From assembly GCF_014204935.1 (NCBI RefSeq), contig NZ_JACHMJ010000001.1:186001-250000 (forward strand): a DNA stretch of 64,000 nucleotides, read 5' to 3'. The notes beneath the pieces are model-generated. The model had not been told where the DNA came from and did not search any database. It saw nothing but the letters and a program-made list of their open reading frames with translations. This document shows positions 35,927 to 45,597 of the stretch, one piece after another (the first letter of the stretch is position 1; the number at the start of each line of letters is the position of its first letter). The translations under genes were made by a program, and so were the position numbers. This DNA is from Conyzicola lurida. GTDB taxonomy: Bacteria; Actinomycetota; Actinomycetes; Actinomycetales; Microbacteriaceae.

Positions 35927-37737
35927 GCATCGTCGGAGTAGAGGGAGTCGAGGGCGAAGAGCGCAACGACTTCAGCAAGGCGGAGAGCAAGCAGATCCGG
36001 CAGCGGTCGCTGCGGCTGCTCGGCTCGTTGCTGCGCCCGGAACGGGCGCGCGTCATCCTGACCATGGTCGTGGTCATCGTCAGCACGGCCGCCCAGGTCG
36101 CTGGCCCCGCCCTCGTGGCGTACGGCATCGACAAGGGTCTGCCCGCGCTGCTCGACCAGGACTGGGTGCCGCTCGGTGCGACCGTGGCGGCGTATCTCGT
36201 CGCGGGCGTCGTCGGCGCCGGGCTCATCGCCTGGTACACCGTGCTCACGGCGAAGATCAGCCAGGCGATCCTGTTCGACCTGCGCACCCGCGTGTTTCTG
36301 CACACGCAGCAGCTGAGCCTCGAGTTCCACGAGAGCTACACCTCGGGCCGCATCATCGCGCGCCAGACCAGCGACCTCGACGCGATCAAGGAGCTGCTCG
36401 ACTCGGGCGTCAACCAGCTGATCCAGGGCGCGCTCTACATGGTGTTCATCGCCGGGGCGATGTTCCTCGTCGACGGCGTGAGCGGGCTCATCCTGCTCGC
36501 GGCGCTCGTGCCGCTCGGCATCCTGACGCGCTGGTTCCAGAAGAAGTCGCAGCAGCTGTTCCGCCGCACGCGCGTGGCGTCGGCCCGGCTCATCGTGCAG
36601 TTCGTCGAGACCATGACGGGTATCCGCGCGGTCAAGGCGTTCCGCAAGGAGCCGCGCAACGAGCAGGTGTTCGGCGCGCTCGTCGAGACGTACCGCAACG
36701 TCAACGCGAAGGTGATCCAGCTGTTCGGCGTCTTCGACCCGGGGCTCGTGCTGATCGGCAACGTGACGCTCGCGGTCATCCTGGTGGCGGGCGGCCTGCG
36801 CGTCGCCGGGGGCACCCTCGCGATCGGCGCGCTGCTCGCGGCTCTGCTCTACACGCGGCAGTTCTTCGGCCCCGCGCAGGAGATGGCGATGTTCTACAAC
36901 TCCTACCAGTCGGCCGCGGCCGCGCTGGAGAAGATCTCCGGTGTGCTCGAGGAGAAGCCGGGCGTGCCCGACCCCGTCACGCCGACCGATCTGTGGAGCG
37001 CGAAAGGCGCCGTCGATTTCGAGGGCGTCGAGTTCGCGTACACGCGGGACCGCGTCATCCTGCCCGAATTCGATCTGCGGATCCCGGCCGGGCAGACCAT
37101 CGCCCTCGTCGGTTCGACCGGAGCGGGCAAGTCGACGCTGGCGAAGCTGATGGCGCGGTTCTACGACCCGTCGAAGGGCAGCGTCACGCTCGACGGCATC
37201 GACCTGCGACAGCTGCACCCCAAGGATCTGCGGCGCGCCATCGTCATGGTGACGCAGGAGGCGTACCTGTTCTCGGGCTCGGTCGCCGAGAACATCGCCC
37301 TCGGCAAGCCGGAGGCGACCCGCGAGGAGATCGTGGGCGCCGCGAAGGCGGTGGGCGCGCACGAGTTCATCGAGTCGCTGCCCGACGGGTACGACACCGA
37401 CGTGAACAAGCGCGGCGGGCGGGTCTCGGCCGGCCAGCGGCAGCTGCTGTCGTTCGCGCGGGCGTTCCTCGCCGACCCGGTGGTGCTGATCCTCGACGAG
37501 GCGACGGCGTCGCTGGATATCCCGAGCGAGCGGCTCGTGCAGGAGGGTCTCACCACCCTGCTCGCCGACCGCACCGCGATCATCATCGCGCACCGGCTGT
37601 CGACCGTGGCGATCGCCGACCGCGTTCTCGTGATGGAGCACGGCCGCATCGTCGAGGACGGCACGCCGCGCGACCTGATCGCGGGCACCGGGCGGTTCGC
37701 GCAGCTGCACGCGGCCTGGCGCGAGTCGCTGGTCTGA
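35923..37737 (+). CDS. Heterodimeric ABC exporter, subunit with canonical catalytic site
   Basis: 604 residues, partner of the preceding subunit. The membrane domain spans about residues 40-340. Walker A is GSTGAGKST, and Walker [13 protein letters not shown] keeps the catalytic Glu526; the switch His is in [10 protein letters not shown]. Its signature is VSAGQRQLL, one residue off the LSGGQ consensus. That altered signature faces the degenerate Walker B of the partner, so both changes fall in the same composite ATP site, as expected for an asymmetric exporter. The substrate is unknown, but multidrug export is the usual role. Confidence 0.92.
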   Translation: MSIVGVEGVEGEERNDFSKAESKQIRQRSLRLLGSLLRPERARVILTMVVVIVSTAAQVAGPALVAYGIDKGLPALLDQDWVPLGATVAAYLVAGVVGAGLIAWYTVLTAKISQAILFDLRTRVFLHTQQLSLEFHESYTSGRIIARQTSDLDAIKELLDSGVNQLIQGALYMVFIAGAMFLVDGVSGLILLAALVPLGILTRWFQKKSQQLFRRTRVASARLIVQFVETMTGIRAVKAFRKEPRNEQVFGALVETYRNVNAKVIQLFGVFDPGLVLIGNVTLAVILVAGGLRVAGGTLAIGALLAALLYTRQFFGPAQEMAMFYNSYQSAAAALEKISGVLEEKPGVPDPVTPTDLWSAKGAVDFEGVEFAYTRDRVILPEFDLRIPAGQTIALVGSTGAGKSTLAKLMARFYDPSKGSVTLDGIDLRQLHPKDLRRAIVMVTQEAYLFSGSVAENIALGKPEATREEIVGAAKAVGAHEFIESLPDGYDTDVNKRGGRVSAGQRQLLSFARAFLADPVVLILDEATASLDIPSERLVQEGLTTLLADRTAIIIAHRLSTVAIADRVLVMEHGRIVEDGTPRDLIAGTGRFAQLHAAWRESLV

Positions 37738-37750
37738 CCGTCACAGCGCA

Positions 37751-37789
37751 TTGAGCCTGTCGAAATCCTGAGGGTTTCGACAGGCTCAA
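37751..37789. repeat. Intact dispersed palindrome (TGAGCCTGTCGAA family)
   Basis: TTGAGCCTGTCGAAA (37751-37765) and TTTCGACAGGCTCAA (37775-37789) are perfect arms. Pairing continues inward to a TGA loop. Placed between convergent genes, it can also terminate transcription. Other copies are at 41401, 58855 and 60725, with half-sites at 5931, 32490 and 38299. Confidence 0.85.
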
Positions 37790-37802
37790 CCCGCTGCGGG
37801 GC

Positions 37803-38213
37803 TCAACCACCGTCGAACGCGTACGTGAACTCGCCCTTCACGAACACCGTCCACGACCCGCAGACCGTTCCGTCGCCCGGCATGGTCTCGGGCCACCAGC
37901 CCACGTCGAGCGCGGGCGACCCGTCGATCTTGCCGGCCGCGCACCCGTCGCCGGCGGGCGGGGTGTCGCTCTCGTAGCTGAGGATCGTGCCCGGCCCGTC
38001 GGTCACCGTGCGGATCCGCAGGTTCGCGGCATCCTCGGGCACGAACTCGGGCGGGGCGAACGCGGGTTCGTGCGTCGCCGACGCCTCGGCGTAGCTGGCG
38101 AAGACCTGCTCCTTCTCGCCCGCGGCGAGTACGTCGATCAGGGTGCAGCCGGCGAGCGAGGCGGCGAGCACCACGCTCCCGAGGGCGGCGGTGCAGAGTC
38201 GTGCGGTGGTCAT
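37803..38213 (-). CDS. Small lipoprotein
   Basis: 136 residues with a signal peptide and lipobox LAGC (Cys23). The mature part is about 113 residues and contains Cys in DGCAAGKID and TVCGSWT that may pair. It ends VKGEFTYAFDGG. No family is recognised. Its stop codon lies within a GGCTCAACC sequence that continues the adjoining palindromic repeat, so the repeat abuts or slightly alters the C-terminus. Confidence 0.72.
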   Translation of the reverse strand: MTTARLCTAALGSVVLAASLAGCTLIDVLAAGEKEQVFASYAEASATHEPAFAPPEFVPEDAANLRIRTVTDGPGTILSYESDTPPAGDGCAAGKIDGSPALDVGWWPETMPGDGTVCGSWTVFVKGEFTYAFDGG

Positions 38214-38298
38214 GCGTCAAGTCAAGGCGGATGCCGCGTCCGGCGGATCGGTCAGACGACTGATCGCGGGGGAGCCGGGAGGATGATGTGTACGCGGA

Positions 38299-38316
38299 TT
38301 GAGTTTGTCGAAATCC
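38299..38316. repeat. Degenerate half copy of the dispersed palindrome
   Basis: TTGAGTTTGTCGAAATCC differs at two positions from the left arm of the intact copy at 37751. Confidence 0.45.
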
Positions 38317-38363
38317 TGTTAGCGGAATACCTCGGTCGCAGGCTCCCTCGGCGCTGGGGTCGC

Positions 38364-38383
38364 GAAATCGCTGGCGCGATTTC
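38364..38383 (-). terminator. Hairpin downstream of the alkyltransferase-like gene
   Basis: GAAATCGC (38364-38371) and GCGATTTC (38376-38383) form a perfect 8-bp stem with a TGGC loop, 20 bases after the minus-strand stop. There is no T run. Confidence 0.45.
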
Positions 38384-38402
38384 CATAGCTCCACCGCGCT
38401 AC

Positions 38403-38720
38403 TCACCCACCGGGCACGTACCGCGCCCGCGCCAGGTCCACGCGGAACGCGTCGTTGCTCCACTTCAGCGGCGTGGCCTCCGCGCGGTAGTGCTGCAGTG
38501 CCTCGGGCTCGTGGTCCACCGGCGGGTGCCCGCTGGCGCGGATGACGCGCCACCACGGCTGGTCGTGCCCGTAGTGCGACATCACCTGGCCGACCGCGCG
38601 GGCGGCGCGCGACCCGAACGCCGCGGCGACGTCGCCGTAGGTCATGACCCGTCCCTCGGGTATCGACCCGACGACGTCGAGCACGCGCGAGACGAAGTCG
38701 TCGCTCGGGATGGCGGCCAT
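38403..38720 (-). CDS. Alkyltransferase-like (ATL) DNA-damage recognition protein
   Basis: 105 residues, matching the DNA-binding domain of O6-alkylguanine-DNA alkyltransferases (SIPEGRVMTYGDVAAAFGS, ARAVGQVMSHYG). The reactive PCHR motif is replaced by PWWRVIRASG, so the methyl-accepting Cys is absent. ATL proteins bind O6-alkylguanine and hand it to nucleotide excision repair. The start is the ATG at 38720, 12 bases after the end of the GNAT gene, which probably makes a two-gene unit. The identification is firm from length and motif. Confidence 0.88.
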   Translation of the reverse strand: MAAIPSDDFVSRVLDVVGSIPEGRVMTYGDVAAAFGSRAARAVGQVMSHYGHDQPWWRVIRASGHPPVDHEPEALQHYRAEATPLKWSNDAFRVDLARARYVPGG

Positions 38721-38732
38721 CGAGCCGGCGCC

Positions 38733-39185
38733 CTACAGGTCCAGGGCGCCGATGTTCTCGCCGTACTGGGTTTCGCCGATGATGCGGAAGCCGACCGCGA
38801 GGAAGAACTCCTCCGGTCCGTCTTCGCCGGGTTCCCAGATCACGGTGAGGCGTTCGAAGCCGCGCTCGCGCGCCTCGTCCGCGAGCGCGAGCACCGCGAA
38901 GCGGCCGACGCCGAGACCCTGTGCGTCGGCGGCGACGTTGATGCGCCAGACGCAGCTGCGGAACTCCTCTTGGGGATTCTCCGGGTCGAAGTTGCCGCGG
39001 ATGAAGCCGACGACCGTGTCGTCGTCGAGCACGACGCGGGGCCACGAGGTGCTCGGATTGATGTACGCATCGGCGATCGCGTACGACGTGGGGGTGACGA
39101 ACTGCTCCTGCCCGGGACGCAGAGTGAGCCCGTTTGCGGCCACGATCGTCTTGGCCGACAACTCTTCAAGTCTCAACTCAGGCAT
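38733..39185 (-). CDS. GNAT family N-acetyltransferase
   Basis: 150 residues from the ATG at 39185 (a GTG 6 bases earlier is possible). The acetyl-CoA-binding loop appears as NVAADAQGLGVGRFAVLALADEA, close to the V-x-x-x-x-Q/R-x-x-G-x-G/A consensus, after a beta strand ending CVWRI. The end, FFLAVGFRIIGETQYG, is typical of the fold. TAGCCT at 39197-39192 sits 6 bases before the ATG. The substrate is unknown. Confidence 0.82.
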   Translation of the reverse strand: MPELRLEELSAKTIVAANGLTLRPGQEQFVTPTSYAIADAYINPSTSWPRVVLDDDTVVGFIRGNFDPENPQEEFRSCVWRINVAADAQGLGVGRFAVLALADEARERGFERLTVIWEPGEDGPEEFFLAVGFRIIGETQYGENIGALDL

Positions 39186-39295
39186 GCTCACAGGCTAACC
39201 CGCGGCGGGCGGGAACGCACGAGATTACTTCCACTGCCCTCTTCGCTGTGAGATCGTTGGCGCACACAGCAGAGTCGATGTGGGGAGAGCAGCGC

Positions 39296-40060
39296 ATGAG
39301 CGGGACGCCGGAATCCAAGGTCGCCATCGTCACCGGAGCGGGCCGCGGAATCGGTGCCGCCATCGCGCAGCGCCTCGCCGCCGACGGCCACCTCGTGGCC
39401 GTGCTCGACCTGCGCACCGAAGACACCGAGGCCACGGTCGATGCGATCCGGGAGGCGGGCGGCGACGCGATAGGTCTGGGGGCGGATGTCGCGAATACGG
39501 CCGACGCGAACGAAGCCGTCTCGCGGGTGGCTCTCGAGCTCGGCCCGCCGACGGTGCTCGTCAACAACGCGGGTATCCTGCGCGACAACCTGCTGTTCAA
39601 GCTGACCGACGACGACTGGGACTCGGTGATCGACGTGCACCTGCGCGGAGCGTTCGTGATGAGCCGGGCCGTGCAGACCCACCAGGTCGCCGCGCGCTGG
39701 GGCCGCATCGTCAACCTCTCCAGCACGTCCGCGCTGGGCAACCGGGGCCAGGCGAACTACGCCGCGGCGAAGGCCGGCATCCAGGGGTTCACCAAGACCC
39801 TCGCGATCGAACTCGGGCCGTTCGGCGTCACCGTGAACGCGATCGCCCCCGGGTTCATCGCCACCGAGATGCTGCGCGGCACCGCCGAGCGCCTCGGGCT
39901 GACGCTCGACACGTTCCTCGCGGAGGCGGCGACGACGATCCCGGTGCGCCGCACCGGAACCCCCGACGACATCGCCGCGGCAGCCGCGTTCTTCGCGAGC
40001 GACGAGGCGTCGTTCGTCTCGGGCCAGGTGCTGTACGTCGCCGGCGGGCCGAAGGCGTGA
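39296..40060 (+). CDS. FabG-like short-chain dehydrogenase/reductase
   Basis: 254 residues from the ATG at 39296 with GGGGAGAG upstream. The NADP-binding motif is TGAGRGIG (near residue 15), NNAGIL follows, and the catalytic Ser-Tyr-Lys set is visible in NLSSTSALGN and NYAAAKAG. It ends with SFVSGQVLYVAGG. It resembles 3-oxoacyl-ACP/acetoacetyl-CoA reductases; the exact substrate cannot be set because no fatty-acid genes are near. Confidence 0.87.
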   Translation: MSGTPESKVAIVTGAGRGIGAAIAQRLAADGHLVAVLDLRTEDTEATVDAIREAGGDAIGLGADVANTADANEAVSRVALELGPPTVLVNNAGILRDNLLFKLTDDDWDSVIDVHLRGAFVMSRAVQTHQVAARWGRIVNLSSTSALGNRGQANYAAAKAGIQGFTKTLAIELGPFGVTVNAIAPGFIATEMLRGTAERLGLTLDTFLAEAATTIPVRRTGTPDDIAAAAAFFASDEASFVSGQVLYVAGGPKA

Positions 40061-40096
40061 GCCGCGGCATCCGGCCCTCGCCTTCGTCCACAGGTA

Positions 40097-40110
40097 TCTC
40101 GACGTCGAGA
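40097..40110. promoter_or_regulatory. Perfect 14-bp palindrome at the icd promoter
   Basis: TCTCGACGTCGAGA is fully self-complementary. It sits about 17 bases before TAGGCT (40127-40132), the likely -10 box, so it covers the -35 position. A closely related inverted repeat is found before sucC (24523-24538). Confidence 0.6.
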
Positions 40111-40174
40111 CAGTTTCGAGAGCGAGTAGGCTTGTTGTCGCAACCCAGCTCGGCTCATCAATGAGGAGAATCGT

Positions 40175-41389
40175 TTGTCCAAGATCAAGGTAGAAGGCAC
40201 CGTCGTCGAACTCGACGGCGACGAAATGACTCGCATCATCTGGCAGGCGATCAAGGACACCCTGATCCACCCTTACCTCGACATCAACCTCGAGTACTAC
40301 GACCTCGGCATCGAGCACCGCGACGCGACCGACGACCAGGTCACGATCGATGCGGCCCACGCGATCCAGAAGCACGGCGTCGGCGTCAAGTGTGCGACCA
40401 TCACGCCCGACGAGGCGCGCGTCGAGGAGTTCGGCCTGAAGAAGATGTGGAAGAGCCCGAACGGCACGATCCGCAACATCCTCGGCGGAGTCATCTTCCG
40501 CGAGCCGATCATCATCTCGAACATCCCCCGTCTCGTTCCCGGTTGGAACAAGCCGATCATCATCGGCCGTCACGCCTTCGGCGACCAGTACCGTGCCACC
40601 GACTTCGTCTTCAAGGGCAAGGGCAAGCTCACCGTCGAGTTCACCCCCGAAGACGGCTCCGAGCCGATGAAGTTCGAGGTCTACGACGCCCCCGACGACG
40701 GCATCGCGCAGGTGCAGTACAACCAGGACGCGTCGATCCGCGACTTCGCGCGCTCGAGCCTCAACTACGGCCTCAGCCGCAACTACCCGGTCTACCTGTC
40801 GACCAAGAACACGATCCTCAAGGCCTACGACGGCCGCTTCAAGGACATCTTCGAGGAGATCTTCGAGACGGAGTTCAAGGAGCAGTTCGAGGCCGCCGGC
40901 CTCACCTACGAGCACCGCCTCATCGACGACATGGTCGCCTCGGCCATGAAGTGGGAGGGCGGCTACGTCTGGGCCTGCAAGAACTACGACGGCGACGTGC
41001 AGTCCGACACCGTGGCGCAGGGCTTCGGTTCGCTCGGCCTCATGACCTCCGTGCTGTCCGTCCCGGACGGATCGGTCGTCGAGGCGGAGGCCGCCCACGG
41101 CACCGTCACGCGGCACTACCGCCAGCACCAGGCCGGCAAGCCCACGTCGACCAACCCGATCGCCTCGATCTACGCCTGGACCCGCGGCCTCTCGCACCGT
41201 GCGAAGCTCGACGACAACCCCGCGCTGGCCGAATTCGCCGCCACGCTCGAGGACGTCGTCATCAAGAGCGTCGAGGCCGGCCACATGACGAAGGACCTCG
41301 CACTCCTCGTCGGACCGGACCAGAAGTGGGAGACCACCGAGGAGTTCCTCGACACGCTCGACAAGGCGCTGGCGGCGCGCCTGGCGTAA
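40175..41389 (+). CDS. icd: NADP-dependent isocitrate dehydrogenase
   Basis: 404 residues of the eukaryote-like dimeric type ([22 protein letters not shown] at the N-terminus). Motifs include [13 protein letters not shown], the metal-binding [11 protein letters not shown], and [12 protein letters not shown]. It oxidises isocitrate to 2-oxoglutarate with NADP+. The start is TTG at 40175 with AGGAGA upstream. The leader carries a 14-bp palindrome. mdh follows after a dispersed repeat. Confidence 0.96.
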   Translation: MSKIKVEGTVVELDGDEMTRIIWQAIKDTLIHPYLDINLEYYDLGIEHRDATDDQVTIDAAHAIQKHGVGVKCATITPDEARVEEFGLKKMWKSPNGTIRNILGGVIFREPIIISNIPRLVPGWNKPIIIGRHAFGDQYRATDFVFKGKGKLTVEFTPEDGSEPMKFEVYDAPDDGIAQVQYNQDASIRDFARSSLNYGLSRNYPVYLSTKNTILKAYDGRFKDIFEEIFETEFKEQFEAAGLTYEHRLIDDMVASAMKWEGGYVWACKNYDGDVQSDTVAQGFGSLGLMTSVLSVPDGSVVEAEAAHGTVTRHYRQHQAGKPTSTNPIASIYAWTRGLSHRAKLDDNPALAEFAATLEDVVIKSVEAGHMTKDLALLVGPDQKWETTEEFLDTLDKALAARLA

Positions 41390-41400
41390 GCCCCGCCGAG

Positions 41401-41459
41401 GTTGAGCCTGTCGAAATCCCTTCCACGTCTGACGTCGCGAGGGTTTCGATAGGCTCAAC
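41401..41459. repeat. Dispersed palindrome copy between icd and mdh
   Basis: GTTGAGCCTGTCGAAATCCC (41401-41420) is mirrored by GGGTTTCGATAGGCTCAAC (41441-41459) around a 20-base centre, with one mismatch and one extra base. Confidence 0.8.
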
Positions 41460-41478
41460 CCGCTTAAGGGCCGCTTAA

Positions 41479-42453
<975 letters not shown>

Positions 42454-42500
42454 GCCCGCGCCGCTCGCACACGCCCGCCCCCGCGCCGCTCGCATAACCT

Positions 42501-42564
42501 CGCGCGGTGTTTTGTCGCCCGCGCGCCCGAATCTTCAGGCGCGTCGGCGACAAAACACCGCGCG
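42501..42564. terminator. Long inverted repeat between convergent mdh and SDR genes
   Basis: Perfect 19-bp arms (42501-42519 and 42546-42564, core GGTGTTTTGTCGCC) surround a 26-base centre with a further GCGCGCC/GGCGCG pairing. It suits bidirectional termination. The arm sequence and length also fit a mobile palindromic repeat. Confidence 0.65.
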
Positions 42565-42643
42565 ACCGGGGGCTACGCGCGAAGCCACCGCGCGACCGCC
42601 ACGCAGCGCCGCGCGAGCCCCGACCGACCGCGCCGCCGCCGGG

Positions 42644-43474
42644 CTAGCCGACCTTCGCGGCCTCCCGCGCTGCCTCGCGCCCGGCCGAGCGCTCGCCGAC
42701 CACGCCGCTGACGATCGCGACCCGCTTGCGCGTGAGGAACCGGGGGAGCGCCGTCGTCAGGGCGTTCAGGCGTCCCGACTGCACGCTCGGACGCCGCCCG
42801 CCGCGGTCGAGCACGCGCATCGCGGTCTGCACCACCTGCTCGGGCGTCTGGTAACTGCCGTTGTAGGCGCCGCCGTCGAGCGCGTCGAAGAATTCGGTGC
42901 GGGTGAGCCCCGGCGACAGGGCGAGCACACGCAGCCCGGTGCCCCTGGACTCGAACCAGAGCGCCTCGGTGAAGCTCAGCACGAACGCCTTGCACGCGGA
43001 GTAGACGGCCATGCCCGGGCTCGGCATGTAGGCCGCCAGGCTGGCGACGTTGACGAGGATGCCGCGTCCGGCGGCCCGCAGGGGCTCGATGAACGCGCGT
43101 GTGATGTCGACCAGGTTCGCGACATCCACGTTGATCTCGTCGGTGAGCCGGGCGGGGTCTTCCTCGTGGAACGCGCCGTCGGTGCCGAAGCCGGCGTTGT
43201 TGACGAGGCCGGTGATCGTCAGGCCGCGGTCGGCGACCTCGGCTGCGAGGGTGCGGCCGGCGCCGGGTGCGCTCAGGTCGAGGGCGATCGGGGTAGCGCG
43301 GATGCCGTGGGCCGCCTCGAGCTCGGAGGCGAGCACCTGCAGGCGGTCGAGCCGACGCGCGACGAGCACGACGTCGGATCCGCGGCGGGCGAGCTCGCGG
43401 GCGAACGCGGCGCCGATGCCGGAACTGGCGCCGGTGACGATGGTGGTCTGGTGGGTGAAGTCGATTGCGGTCAT
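42644..43474 (-). CDS. Short-chain dehydrogenase/reductase
   Basis: 276 residues from the ATG at 43474. The cofactor motif TGASSGIGAAFA and the NNAGFGTDGAF and VASLAAYMPSPGMAVYSACKAFV segments give the classical SDR Ser-Tyr-Lys centre. The C-terminal basic stretch (LTRKRVAIVSG) resembles the DltE/YqjQ-like subgroup. The promoter is well formed: TTGCAC (43510-43505), 18 bases, TATAGT (43486-43481). It is divergent from the TetR gene, which probably represses it. The substrate is unknown. Confidence 0.86.
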   Translation of the reverse strand: MTAIDFTHQTTIVTGASSGIGAAFARELARRGSDVVLVARRLDRLQVLASELEAAHGIRATPIALDLSAPGAGRTLAAEVADRGLTITGLVNNAGFGTDGAFHEEDPARLTDEINVDVANLVDITRAFIEPLRAAGRGILVNVASLAAYMPSPGMAVYSACKAFVLSFTEALWFESRGTGLRVLALSPGLTRTEFFDALDGGAYNGSYQTPEQVVQTAMRVLDRGGRRPSVQSGRLNALTTALPRFLTRKRVAIVSGVVGERSAGREAAREAAKVG

Positions 43475-43494
43475 GTCTGCACTATACGCACGAC

Positions 43495-43511
43495 CTTGCA
43501 CCGGGTGCAAG
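43495..43511. promoter_or_regulatory. TetR-type operator between the SDR and TetR genes
   Basis: CTTGCACC-G-GGTGCAAG is a perfect 17-base palindrome overlapping the -35 box of the SDR gene and 37 bases before the TetR start. This placement predicts repression of the SDR gene and autoregulation. Confidence 0.75.
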
Positions 43512-43547
43512 TAGCTGCGTTAAGCGCAAAACGGGTACTGTGGGGGA

Positions 43548-44135
43548 ATGCCCGTTCCACCCACGCTGCGTGAGCGCACCCGCCGCGCGGTAAACGCGGA
43601 GATCACCGCCACCGCGATGCGCCTGTTCGCCGAGAACGGCTTCGAGGCCACGACGGTCGACCAGATCGCCCGCGAGGCGGGAATCTCGCGGCGGTCGTTC
43701 TTCCACTACTTCGGCAGCAAAGAAGATCTCGTACTGGGCAACACGGTCGAGCTGGGCGAGAGGGTGCGCGCCGCGCTCGAGGCCCGCCCGGCGGACGAGT
43801 CGGCGTGGCAGGCCCTGCGCGAGGCATTCATGGTGCTGCAGGCCGACGGCATGCCGAGCACCGACGAGCTGGCGCTCGCCCAGCTGTACCACGACGCCCC
43901 CTCACTGCGCGCGCGGCACCTCGAGAAGCACCTGCGCTGGCAGGAGCTGTTCGCCCCCGACGTTCAGCGTCGGCTCGGTCTCCCGCCGACGGAGCGACCG
44001 GACCCGCGGGCGCGCGCACTGGTCGCAGCCGCGCTCGCCTGCCTCGACGCGACGATCGACGCCTGGTACGAGTCGGGCGGCAGCCTCGATCCGGTGCAGC
44101 TCTTCGACGACGCGATCGCGACGATCCGCGCGTAG
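43548..44135 (+). CDS. TetR family transcriptional regulator
   Basis: 195 residues. The helix-turn-helix is GFEATTVDQIAREAGISRRSFFHYFGSKEDLV at residues about 29-60, split here by the usual turn at AGIS. The ligand domain is helical, with a TetR_C-like end. The ATG has GGGGGA upstream, and TACTGT (43536-43541) is a possible -10 box. It lies opposite the SDR gene with a palindromic operator between. Confidence 0.9.
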   Translation: MPVPPTLRERTRRAVNAEITATAMRLFAENGFEATTVDQIAREAGISRRSFFHYFGSKEDLVLGNTVELGERVRAALEARPADESAWQALREAFMVLQADGMPSTDELALAQLYHDAPSLRARHLEKHLRWQELFAPDVQRRLGLPPTERPDPRARALVAAALACLDATIDAWYESGGSLDPVQLFDDAIATIRA

Positions 44136-44185
44136 GCGTGCTCGCCGTCGGGCCGCGGGGTGGCGAGGCGCGACGCGGCCGCGCG

Positions 44186-44818
44186 CTAGCCCGACAGGCC
44201 CGCGATCAGGTTGATCGTCGTCGCCAGCACGAACGACCCGAAGAGGAACGACAGCAGCGCGTGGCCGAGGGCGGCCGAGCGGATGTCGGACCTGCTGATG
44301 TTCGTATCCGACACCTGGTACGTCATGCCGAGAGTGAACGCGAGGTAGGCGAAGTCGGAGTACCGGGGCGGTTCGTCCTGGTTGAACGAGATGCCGGTTC
44401 CGTGGGCGTAGTAGAGGCGCGCGTACCGCAGCGCGTAGAGCGTGTGCAGCAGGATCCACGACAGCGCGACGCTCACCACCGCGAGTCCGGCGAGCACCGC
44501 CTCCTGTGCACCGTGCGCCATCGACGCCTGCACGAGCACGAAGCCGACCGAGAACAGGCTGGCGATGCTCAGCATCAGGATCAGCACGTCGGTGACCCCG
44601 CGTTCCGGATCTTCGCGGCTCGCGTGCTCCTCGGTCTGCGCGGCGTCGTACCCGCCGAGGCGCAGCCACACCCGCAGCGAATAGGCGAGCGCGGCGGCCG
44701 CCCAGCCGACGGTCGGCGCGAACTCCCACCAACCCGCGGCACCCACGGCGACGGCGGCGATCGTGCCGACGACGAGCATCTCGACGAAGCGGGTGGCGGT
44801 GAGGTGGCGACGGATCAT
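44186..44818 (-). CDS. DUF1345 membrane protein
   Basis: 210 residues with five or six hydrophobic segments. The family block YYAHGTGISFNQDEPPRYSD, then FAYLAFTLGMTYQVSDTNIS, is present. The function of DUF1345 is unknown. It is convergent with the TetR gene and divergent from the RNase HI gene. Confidence 0.85.
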   Translation of the reverse strand: MIRRHLTATRFVEMLVVGTIAAVAVGAAGWWEFAPTVGWAAAALAYSLRVWLRLGGYDAAQTEEHASREDPERGVTDVLILMLSIASLFSVGFVLVQASMAHGAQEAVLAGLAVVSVALSWILLHTLYALRYARLYYAHGTGISFNQDEPPRYSDFAYLAFTLGMTYQVSDTNISRSDIRSAALGHALLSFLFGSFVLATTINLIAGLSG

Positions 44819-44898
44819 GGTCTGATTACACCACCGGAGTGCGGCACTCTAGGGTTGATCGTTGCGGGGTTTCGAGACCCGCGAGGGAAGGCATCACC

Positions 44899-45597
44899 AT
44901 GACAATCCGCGTCGCCGCCGACGGTTCAGCGCTCGGCAACCCCGGCCCGGCCGGCTGGGCGTGGTACGTCAACGACGGCTGCTGGGCGGCCGGCGGGTGG
45001 AAGCACGCCACGAACAACCAGGGCGAGCTGATGGCGGTGCTGCAGTTCTTCCGCGCCACCGCGCACCTCGACGACGACCTGCTGATCCTCTGCGACAGTC
45101 AGTACGTGATCAACTGCGTCACCAAGTGGATGTCGGGCTGGAAGAAAAAGGGATGGCGCAAGGCCGACGGCAAGCCCGTGATGAACGTCGAGCTGCTCAA
45201 GGAGATCGACGAGGCCATCGTCGGTCGTAAGTACACGTTCGAGTGGGTGAAGGGGCACGCGAACCACCCGCTGAACGAGGCGGCAGATTCCCGCGCCCGG
45301 GCGGCGTCCGAAGCGTTCCAGCGCGGACTGCCCGTCGACAGCGGCCCCGGCTGGGTGCGCGACGGCGACGCCGACACCGCGGCCCCCGTGGTCGCCTGGG
45401 CCCCGGTCGCCGAGCCGGTCGCCGCGCCCGCCCCAGAACGGGCCCCCGCGCCATCCCTCTTCGACTTCGACGAGCCCGACGAGCCGGCCACGGTCACCGT
45501 GACCGCTCGCCTCACCCCGCAACAGCACGAGCGCCTGCTCGCGCTCGCCTCCCGCGAGGGAGTGAGCGTCGAGCAGGCGCTCGCCGGGTTGGTCTAG
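44899..45597 (+). CDS. Ribonuclease HI with C-terminal extension
   Basis: 232 residues from the ATG at 44899 (MTIRVAADGSALGNPG). The RNase H domain covers residues about 1-145, with active-site acids Asp8, Glu43 (NNQGELMAV) and Asp66 (CDSQYV), and the late His/Asp region KGHANHPLNEAADSRA. It degrades RNA in RNA-DNA hybrids. The last 85 residues are a Pro/Ala-rich linker plus a short helical module (LTPQQHERLLALASREGVS) that resembles a ribbon-helix-helix-like end. The stop codon falls inside a 26-bp tandem repeat, so the present C-terminus may have been set by that expansion. Confidence 0.85.
   Translation: MTIRVAADGSALGNPGPAGWAWYVNDGCWAAGGWKHATNNQGELMAVLQFFRATAHLDDDLLILCDSQYVINCVTKWMSGWKKKGWRKADGKPVMNVELLKEIDEAIVGRKYTFEWVKGHANHPLNEAADSRARAASEAFQRGLPVDSGPGWVRDGDADTAAPVVAWAPVAEPVAAPAPERAPAPSLFDFDEPDEPATVTVTARLTPQQHERLLALASREGVSVEQALAGLV

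Noticed and set aside
39188-41458. 756-codon minus-strand frame over fabG-like and icd genes
   Set aside because: Shadow of two well-supported plus-strand genes.
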